A DNA stretch of 11,937 nucleotides from Acidobacteriota bacterium. GTDB lineage: Bacteria > Acidobacteriota > Blastocatellia > Pyrinomonadales > Pyrinomonadaceae. The stretch covers positions 1 to 11,937 of the forward strand of contig JAHEEZ010000103.1 in the NCBI GenBank assembly GCA_024640445.1, written 5' to 3'. Under the pieces are notes generated by a model, which worked only from the letters and a program-made list of their open reading frames with translations, searched no databases and was not told the DNA's origin. Shown here piece by piece: positions 7,338 through 11,937 of this stretch (within the stretch, counting starts at the first letter, position 1; each line of letters opens with the position of its first letter). A program made the translations under genes and the position numbers.

Positions 7338-7626
7338 TATCTTAGTTACTCCTTATTGCTTCTAGGTCAATCTATGGTGCGAAGGATTTGAGGGGGAAAG
7401 CAGAAAAAATCGATCTGGGAATTCTGGCCGTCTTGCGGGTGGTTGCCACCGGTTATGGATTGACGGTTAAGACAGGATTTTTTGAAAGGTCAAAACAGAA
7501 AGTCGGACCAAAATTCCAAGATCGGTTCCCGGCTAGAACGAGGTAAAGCTTTCGGAAGGCTCTGTCGGGCTGCTTAGTTTGTTGTGAAATATCGCTATCA
7601 TTTACTTTCAGGTGGCGATAGGGACA

Positions 7627-7641
7627 GACACAGACTGTGTC
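7627..7641. promoter_or_regulatory. 15-base palindrome just downstream of the predicted pilM promoter
   Basis: GACACAG-A-CTGTGTC is a perfect 7+1+7 palindrome. It would lie within the first 20 or so bases of the transcript if the promoter at 7653-7681 is correct, a typical repressor position. It is also enclosed by a longer inverted repeat, AGGTGGCG (7610-7617) and CGTCACCT (7641-7648, one wobble pair). Operator function is inferred. Confidence 0.4.
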
Positions 7642-7652
7642 GTCACCTATAA

Positions 7653-7681
7653 AAGCTACACGAATGCCAAACCTATGTCAA
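7653..7681 (-). promoter_or_regulatory. Candidate sigma70-type promoter for the pil operon
   Basis: On the minus strand TTGACA (7681-7676), a perfect -35 box, is followed after 17 bases by TAGCTT (7658-7653), a weak -10 that matches three of six consensus bases. Transcription would start near 7646, leaving a leader of about 310 bases before pilM. A TTTATA overlaps slightly further on, but with too long a spacer. Confidence 0.45.
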
Positions 7682-7705
7682 CATCTTTTTACGATGTTTA
7701 ACATC
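7680..7705. promoter_or_regulatory. Three AACATC/GATGTT half-sites at the -35 box
   Basis: AACATC (7680-7685) overlaps the -35 box, followed by GATGTT (7693-7698) and AACATC (7700-7705). The last two form a perfect 6+1+6 palindrome. Repeated inverted half-sites at and just upstream of a -35 box are typical of a transcription factor binding region. The factor is unknown. Confidence 0.4.
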
Positions 7706-7720
7706 ACAATGATCGAAAAG

Positions 7721-7756
7721 CCGTCAAATAGAAATCCTGAGGTGTCAGCTTGACGG
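7721..7756. other. CCGTCAA/TTGACGG inverted repeat
   Basis: CCGTCAA (7721-7727) and TTGACGG (7750-7756) pair perfectly over 7 bp around a 22-base loop. On the minus strand the second arm is followed by CTTTTCG, so it could be a weak terminator for the transcript of the TPR gene, about 185 bases past its stop. The large loop makes this uncertain. Confidence 0.3.
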
Positions 7757-7781
7757 AAAAGTGACGTTGCAGTGGGGGCGG

Positions 7782-7926
7782 AGCCGGGGGCTTAAGAATC
7801 GGCTGGGAGCCTCGGAGGAACGCCGAGGAGTGCGGTATTGAGAATGGGTGTCCGCGGGAAATTATCTCCGGTAGAGGTGGCTCCGGAGTTCCCGCGGGCA
7901 TTCGGTGCGGCTCGTCTTATGCCGCA
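7782..7926. other. Cluster of GC-rich hairpins between the TPR gene and pilM
   Basis: Four successive inverted repeats occur in 145 bases. They are AGCCG/CGGCT (7782-7786/7800-7804), CCTCGG/CCGAGG (7810-7815/7823-7828), a compound stem CCGCGGGAA/TTCCCGCGG (7852-7860/7889-7897) enclosing CTCCGG/CCGGAG (7866-7871/7883-7888), and TGCGGC/GCCGCA (7906-7911/7921-7926). The compound stem has 15 perfect pairs with a five-base bulge. No T run follows any stem on the minus strand. The cluster may be the structured 3' end of the TPR mRNA or a separate small RNA. I do not recognise 6S, SRP or RNase P RNA motifs. Confidence 0.5.
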
Positions 7927-7941
7927 TTCCAGATTAACTTG

Positions 7942-8865
7942 TCATTTGCTTGCTACCTGAGACGCGTCGAGAACCCACTTCGACCAAAGCGCGTTCTTTA
8001 GTTCAGCGGCAAGATCGGAATCAAGCGATTCGAGAGCCTTCAGTTGCACAAAGGCTTCCTTTCTCTCGCCGCGCTCCAGATGCATCAGGCCCAGGTTGTA
8101 GATCGCGTTCGCATAGGCTGGCTTCAGCCGCACGGCGGCCCGGAAGTGCTTGAACGCCTGATTCTTCTTCCCCATGTCGTCCAGAACCACGCCGAGATTA
8201 TTGTTCGTCTCCGCATCATAGGGGTTCAACACATAGGCACGTTTCAGGCTCTTGTACGCTTCCGTCCTCTTTCCCACCTTGTAAAGTGTCACTCCTTTTG
8301 AGCAGTGAGCTTCCACCATGTTCGGCTGAAGCTCGATCGCGCGGTCAAAGGACTTTAGCGCTTCGGCGTACTCCCCAAGCTTATCCAGGGAATTGGCGAG
8401 GTTGTTCAGTGTTATCGCGTCGTCCGGGGCTATCTCAAGCGATTTGCGATAGAACCTGAGGCTTTGCGCGTGACGGTTTGCAAGGCTGTACGCTTCGCCA
8501 ATGCTCGCGAACGCATCCGCATATTCAGGGCTCCTTTCCGTAACGGCCTCCATCGTCTCAATGGCGCCGGCGTAACGTTCAAGTTTGATCAGCGATCGGC
8601 CCAGATTGTATCGGCAAACAATACAGTCAGGATTGATGGCGACGGCCTGTTCAAAATATCCGAGTGCTTTCTCATAGTCATTTCCGGATAGACCTTCTCT
8701 TACGCCGAGGCGGTTGAGTTCGACGAAACCGAGATTGCCTTTGTCTTCCCCGGAGGCGGGTTCGATGGCGGCGTCTTCACCGAACTGCAGGCTGCGGCTT
8801 TTCAACTGGGCGTTTACTTGGAGAGTTAGAACAATTATTGCGAGCAGTATGAATGTATTTCTCAT
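7942..8865 (-). CDS. Secreted TPR-repeat protein
   Basis: This 307-residue protein has a signal peptide (about 1-19, MRNTFILLAIIVLTLQVNA) and six to seven tetratricopeptide repeats between about residues 57 and 286. The clearest units are near 117-148, 151-182 (LNNLANSLDKLGEYAEALKS), 185-216, 219-250 and 253-286, with the usual W/L-G-Y-A-F-A-P spacing. TPRs mediate protein-protein contacts; here that would be in the periplasm. The open frame extends 61 codons further upstream, but the ATG at 8865 has GGAG seven bases ahead and begins the signal peptide, so I chose it. PilF/Tgl pilotins that help PilQ assemble have similar TPR architecture, and this gene precedes the pil operon on the same strand. 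However, it lacks a lipobox cysteine and is 604 bases away, so that role is only a suggestion. Confidence 0.88.
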   Translation of the reverse strand: MRNTFILLAIIVLTLQVNAQLKSRSLQFGEDAAIEPASGEDKGNLGFVELNRLGVREGLSGNDYEKALGYFEQAVAINPDCIVCRYNLGRSLIKLERYAGAIETMEAVTERSPEYADAFASIGEAYSLANRHAQSLRFYRKSLEIAPDDAITLNNLANSLDKLGEYAEALKSFDRAIELQPNMVEAHCSKGVTLYKVGKRTEAYKSLKRAYVLNPYDAETNNNLGVVLDDMGKKNQAFKHFRAAVRLKPAYANAIYNLGLMHLERGERKEAFVQLKALESLDSDLAAELKNALWSKWVLDASQVASK

Positions 8866-9308
8866 TATCGTTCTCCACACCGCCGGCGTGAAATGACCCG
8901 CGGCTTGCCTTTCGAAGAACGGGTCCCGGCAGTGAGAAGAAGGCGGTCTCTCGGACGGAAACCGGACTTGCGGAAAAAAAGCGGTACGATCTATCAAGCC
9001 TTCTGGGGCGGTAACACCACCCTTTTGAGGTTTGTGACAGAAAAACACGAATCCTTGTAACTAGTTGTGATTAGGCGTGTTATACGTACATTAGCCCGTA
9101 TTATCTTCGAATTTTCGGATGGGAAGAAGAGAGTACTGAGGGATGAGGGAACGCACGCGTCCCGCGTGCTCTGAGCGAAGCTCGAAGAAAGAGATGAGTG
9201 CCAGGATCTAAGTTATGCGTGAACCGGAGCATGCCGGGCCCGAATCATTTGGAGCATCGGTCTGCGATGCCGTTCCGGGCGAAGTCCTGTTCTCAACGTG
9301 GAAGCGGA
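8866..9308. other. 443-base intergenic region between GNAT and TPR genes
   Basis: No convincing gene is seen. Next to the TPR gene is its GGAG ribosome binding site and a GACCCG/CGGGTC inverted repeat with a large loop. The stretch 9040-9115 is AT-richer and probably holds the TPR promoter, but no clear -35/-10 pair stands out. The repeat/hairpin element (copy 2) occupies 9131-9203. GCATCG/CGATGC (9254-9259/9265-9270) forms a small 6-bp hairpin about 40 bases past the GNAT stop, without a T run. Confidence 0.5.
9131..9203 (-). repeat. CTCAT-type intergenic repeat with hairpin (copy 2)
   Basis: Read on the minus strand, an ACTCATCTC block is followed by the perfect 7-bp hairpin GCACGCG-GGA-CGCGTGC (9169-9153). 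After that comes CCTCATCCCTCAGTACTC (9148-9131), which matches 1781-1798 at 16 of 18 bases. The order of parts is the same as in the block at 1673-1834, which is evidence for a shared dispersed element rather than chance low complexity. Confidence 0.6.
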
Positions 9309-9800
9309 CTACGCTCCCGGCATCAATTCCCAGTAGCCGACGTCGATCCAGCGGCCAAGTTTGTAGCCGACCTCGCGGAAATGGGCGACCTTCTTGAATC
9401 CGAGCTTTTCGTGGAAAGCGATGCTCGCATCATTCGGCATCGCGATGCCTGCCACGATGGCATGGGTCAAAGTCTCACCGAGTTCCTTGAACAATTGGTC
9501 ATAGAGGCGGGTTCCGATTCCCTTCTGTTTAGCCTCGTTCTTCACGTAGATCGACACCTCTGCCGAGTGCTCGTAGGCATCCCGCAGTTTGAACTGAACC
9601 GCGAAGGCATATCCCAACACCTCGCCATCCTTCTCAGCCACCAAAAACGGATACCCGCTTGATACGTCCTCGATTCGGGCAGTCATGTCCGACGCCGCAA
9701 GCGGCTCGGTCTCGAAAGTGTGGTGTGTGCTCGTGATGTAATAGTTGTAGATCTCAGCGATCTGAGCAGCATCTTCGTTTCTAGCGTGACGAATGTTCAT
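9309..9800 (-). CDS. GNAT N-acetyltransferase, phosphinothricin/YncA (MnaT)-like
   Basis: A 163-residue single-domain GNAT acetyltransferase that would transfer acetyl from acetyl-CoA to an amino group. Members of this subfamily act on phosphinothricin, methionine sulfone/sulfoximine or other amino acids. Subfamily signs are the N-terminal RHARNEDAAQIAEIYNYYI (4-22) with TFETEP (28-33), the strand EVSIYVKNEAKQKGIGTRL (81-99) holding the acetyl-CoA loop KQKGIG, NDASIAFHEKLGF (123-135), and the C-terminal GRWIDVGYWEL (149-159). Length is typical. The ATG at 9800 has no clear Shine-Dalgarno sequence, so a leaderless or weakly translated start is possible. It lies 104 bases downstream of the acyl-CoA dehydrogenase on the same strand without an obvious terminator between, so read-through is possible. 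The true substrate is unknown. Confidence 0.92.
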   Translation of the reverse strand: MNIRHARNEDAAQIAEIYNYYITSTHHTFETEPLAASDMTARIEDVSSGYPFLVAEKDGEVLGYAFAVQFKLRDAYEHSAEVSIYVKNEAKQKGIGTRLYDQLFKELGETLTHAIVAGIAMPNDASIAFHEKLGFKKVAHFREVGYKLGRWIDVGYWELMPGA

Positions 9801-9904
9801 AATAAGAATTCAGGAGACAGGCATCAGCGACGAATGGTTGCGGCCCGCGGTACACACCCTTTCTCCACTATCAATTTTCAATTACCAATATCACCTCTCC
9901 CTTT

Positions 9905-11101
9905 TTACTTCTTTTCACCCTTAAGTTCCATCCTGGCGATCGAGGCAAGATGCACTTCGTCCGGACCATCCGCGATCCGGAGCATCCTGGCAATGGTCCA
10001 GGCAAATGCCAGAGGAGTGTCCTGCGATACGCCCGCCCCGCCGAACACCTGCACGGCGCGATCGACGACCTTCAGTGCCATCGAGGGCACGACCGCCTTG
10101 ATCATCGCGATCTCTTTCCGGGCTGCCTTGTTCCCAGACCGGTCCATCATCCACGCCGTCTTTAGAACCAGCAGCCGCGCCTGATCGATCTCCGTCCGGG
10201 ACCGTGCGATCCACTCCCTTATCACGCCCTGCCCCGATAATGCTCCGCCGAACGCCACGCGGGATTCCGCCCGTCCGCACATCAGTTCAAGGGAGCGTTC
10301 GGCCAACCCGATAAGCCTCATACAGTGATGAACCCTCCCGGGTCCGAGCCTTCCCTGGGCGATCTCGAAACCTCGCCCCTCTCCAAGCAAAAGGTTCGAC
10401 TTCGGGACCCTCACATTTTCAAAATTAACATCGGCGTGACCGTTCGGTGCGTCGTCATACCCGAACACGGTGAGCGCCCTTTCGACGGTAACCCCCGGTG
10501 AATCCATTGGCACGAGCACCATAGACTGCTGGAGATGCTTCGGAGCCTCAGGATCGGTCTTTCCCATGAAGATCGCTACCTTGCATCGCCGGTCGATCGC
10601 ACCTGTCGACCACCATTTCCTGCCGTCAAGTATGTATTCGTCTCCGTCGGCGACAATTGATGCGCGAATATTGGTCGCGTCAGAAGAAGCCACGTCCGGC
10701 TCTGTCATCGCAAAACAGGAACGGATATCACCGCTTAGAAGCGGCTCAAGCCATCGCGACTTCTGTTCCTCATTCCCGTAGAGATGAAGGACTTCCATAT
10801 TGCCCGAATCGGGAGCCGAGCAATTGAAGACTTCCGAAGACCAGTAGACCCTGCCCATCTCTTCCGCGAGCGGGGCGTATTCAGAATTCGAAAGGCCGGA
10901 GACCCCGGGAAGAAAGAGGTTCCAGAGGCCTTCAGCTTTGGCCAGATCTTTGAGCTCCTCAATGAGACCGATCGGTTCCCACCTGTTTCCAGCAGCGATC
11001 TCAGCGTGATACCGGTTTTCGTTCGGATAGATGTGCGCGTCCATAAACGCCTTGAGCGACGTCAGGGTCTTTTTCGATCTGTCCGTGAATTCAAAGTCCA
11101 T
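9905..11101 (-). CDS. Acyl-CoA dehydrogenase, ACAD10/11-like
   Basis: This FAD-dependent enzyme oxidises an acyl-CoA to its 2-enoyl-CoA. All 398 residues fit the three-domain fold: an N-terminal helical domain (about 1-125), a middle beta domain with the FAD/substrate segment CFAMTEPDVASSDATNI (129-145), and a C-terminal helical domain (about 240-395). RLGPGRVHHCMRLIG (251-265), QVFGGAGVSQDTPLA (351-365) and RIADGPDEVH (375-384) place it with the ACAD10/ACAD11-like group. Asp378 aligns with the catalytic glutamate of medium-chain enzymes, as expected in that group. The ATG at 11101 follows GAGG at good spacing, and that site overlaps the upstream stop, nine bases away, so the two genes are probably co-transcribed. 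The acyl chain specificity is unknown. Confidence 0.93.
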   Translation of the reverse strand: MDFEFTDRSKKTLTSLKAFMDAHIYPNENRYHAEIAAGNRWEPIGLIEELKDLAKAEGLWNLFLPGVSGLSNSEYAPLAEEMGRVYWSSEVFNCSAPDSGNMEVLHLYGNEEQKSRWLEPLLSGDIRSCFAMTEPDVASSDATNIRASIVADGDEYILDGRKWWSTGAIDRRCKVAIFMGKTDPEAPKHLQQSMVLVPMDSPGVTVERALTVFGYDDAPNGHADVNFENVRVPKSNLLLGEGRGFEIAQGRLGPGRVHHCMRLIGLAERSLELMCGRAESRVAFGGALSGQGVIREWIARSRTEIDQARLLVLKTAWMMDRSGNKAARKEIAMIKAVVPSMALKVVDRAVQVFGGAGVSQDTPLAFAWTIARMLRIADGPDEVHLASIARMELKGEKK

Positions 11102-11110
11102 TGCGCGTCC

Positions 11111-11937
11111 TCAAGCTATCATCAGATCAAGCTTCCTCAAGCCATCGGTAGTGTCTCCGCTGATGTGGATCCTCAGCGCTCGTCTGCCCCGGTCGAGCAG
11201 GACCTGGAAATCACCTCTTGACTGAGCCGCTTTGACCGTCCCAAACGTGTAACTGTGTCCCGGAACCGGAAGGTCTGTCTTATCGTCCGACGTGATCTGA
11301 ACGAAGAGCCCCGTATCCGGCCCGCCTTTGAACGCCTGCCCTGTCGAGTGCAGAAACCTCGGCCCAAACTGTACGGTCGTCGACACGCCGTGGAGCCAGA
11401 TAATCTTCGTTCGAATACTCTCCAAGACCTCTTTATGCTCGTCGTTCATTTCAATGTACGCCAGTATCGCCGCGTAATCACCCGACTTTAGCCTCGCGAA
11501 ATGCTCCCTTATGCACGCATCGGCAGATTCGTTCACGCCGATCGCCCTCCGGTTCGCTTCATCCGTGAAGAAACTGAATTCCCCGTCCTCCAGAAAAGCG
11601 GCCTCGTCGGGGAGCTTGCCGGTCGATTCGAACTGGTCCGTGAGCTTTCTTGCTTCGATCTTTGCCGCTTCGACATCGGGTTGATCGAATGGATCTATCC
11701 CCATTATCGAACCGGCGACCGCGGTCGCGAACTCCCACCGGAAGAACTCACCGCCGATCTGCGTCTTGTCGGTCATATCCACGATAATGAGCGCCTCGCC
11801 CATCGAACGCAGTTCCTCGGCAAATCTTTCTTCGGCTCCCGAAGGCGCCGACGAGTCCCTTAGATATACGAACATCCTGTCGGTCTCTGAGGAGAACGCG
11901 ACGTTCCCGCGCCGGTCAATGGGAATGATCGCTTTAC
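11111..11937 (-). CDS. tal-pgi: Bifunctional transaldolase/glucose-6-phosphate isomerase, C-terminal part
   Basis: The frame is open to the window edge, so only the last roughly 275 residues are visible; the internal ATG at 11875 is not the start. The sequence matches the phosphoglucose isomerase (SIS-type) C-terminus of fused transaldolase-isomerase proteins, which run to about 950 residues. Recognisable stretches are RWEFATAVAGSIMGIDPFDQP, then GPRFLHSTGQAFKGGPDTG and LFVQIT, and GHSYTFGTVKAAQSRGDFQ. The isomerase interconverts glucose-6-phosphate and fructose-6-phosphate; the transaldolase half, if present, belongs to the pentose phosphate pathway and would lie outside the window. It probably heads an operon with the acyl-CoA dehydrogenase nine bases downstream. 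Whether the transaldolase domain is really fused cannot be seen here. Confidence 0.85.
   Translation of the reverse strand, partial: KAIIPIDRRGNVAFSSETDRMFVYLRDSSAPSGAEERFAEELRSMGEALIIVDMTDKTQIGGEFFRWEFATAVAGSIMGIDPFDQPDVEAAKIEARKLTDQFESTGKLPDEAAFLEDGEFSFFTDEANRRAIGVNESADACIREHFARLKSGDYAAILAYIEMNDEHKEVLESIRTKIIWLHGVSTTVQFGPRFLHSTGQAFKGGPDTGLFVQITSDDKTDLPVPGHSYTFGTVKAAQSRGDFQVLLDRGRRALRIHISGDTTDGLRKLDLMIA

Larger units (their letters stand above)
7338..7941. other. 604-base intergenic region upstream of the pil operon
   Basis: No convincing gene is seen. From pilM outward it contains a predicted untranslated leader (7338 to about 7646) with a small GGTGG/CCACC hairpin (7438-7450), the promoter candidate at 7653-7681, palindromes at 7627-7641 and 7693-7705, an inverted repeat at 7721-7756, and a cluster of GC-rich hairpins at 7782-7926. 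The 65-residue open frame on the minus strand here (7704-7901) is Pro-rich, runs through the hairpins, and has no family resemblance. Confidence 0.6.

Noticed and set aside
7704..7901. 65-residue open frame on the minus strand
   Set aside because: Pro-rich, no family resemblance, no ribosome binding site, and it spans the hairpin cluster; best explained as chance.
7782..7926. Known structured RNA (6S, SRP, RNase P)
   Set aside because: None of the conserved sequence motifs of these RNAs could be recognised on either strand.
8866..9048. 61-residue N-terminal extension of the TPR protein
   Set aside because: The ATG at 8865 has a strong GGAG site and starts a clear signal peptide; the extension would bury it.
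9198..9662. Plus-strand 154-residue open frame
   Set aside because: It is mostly antisense to the well supported GNAT gene and has no family features.
9860..9904. Low-complexity TCAATTTTCAATTACCAAT stretch as a third copy of the CTCAT element
   Set aside because: It lacks both the hairpin and the CAGTACTC motif; similarity is only general base composition.

Overview
The window looks like chromosomal DNA of a moderately GC-rich, diderm bacterium. The short PilQ beside a Roadblock/LC7 gene, the transaldolase/phosphoglucose isomerase-type C-terminus and the intergenic CTCAT-type repeats remind me of Acidobacteriota (Blastocatellia-like). This placement is inference from gene content; no rRNA or other marker gene is present.

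Left edge (1-1616, + strand): the 3' part of a flavin-containing/Baeyer-Villiger-type monooxygenase, followed four bases later by a short-chain dehydrogenase. They probably form one oxidative catabolic operon. A convergent spacer (1617-1889) holds CTCAT-type repeats around a small imperfect hairpin, and a terminator serving the opposite strand.

Centre (1890-7337, - strand): a type IV pilus alignment/secretin operon in the order pilM, pilN, pilO, pilP, pilQ, then a small Roadblock/LC7 protein 15 bases after pilQ. PilM (cytoplasmic, actin-like) binds the N-terminus of PilN. PilN and PilO form the inner-membrane coiled-coil pair, PilP links to the secretin, and PilQ is the outer-membrane pore. 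The terminal Roadblock gene suggests a link to MglB-like polarity or GTPase control. A 604-base region upstream of pilM carries a good sigma70-type promoter candidate between two short palindromes, a long predicted leader, and a cluster of strong hairpins.

Right part (7942-9800, - strand): a secreted TPR-repeat protein that could be a PilF/Tgl-like pilus helper, then a 443-base spacer with a second copy of the repeat/hairpin element, then a GNAT acetyltransferase of the phosphinothricin/YncA type.

Right edge (9905-11937, - strand): an ACAD10/11-like acyl-CoA dehydrogenase nine bases downstream of the C-terminal part of what looks like a bifunctional transaldolase/glucose-6-phosphate isomerase that runs off the window.

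Most genes belong to known families. I do not see a wholly new system. The most unusual features are the Roadblock gene in the pil operon, the pilM upstream region, and the two-copy intergenic repeat element.
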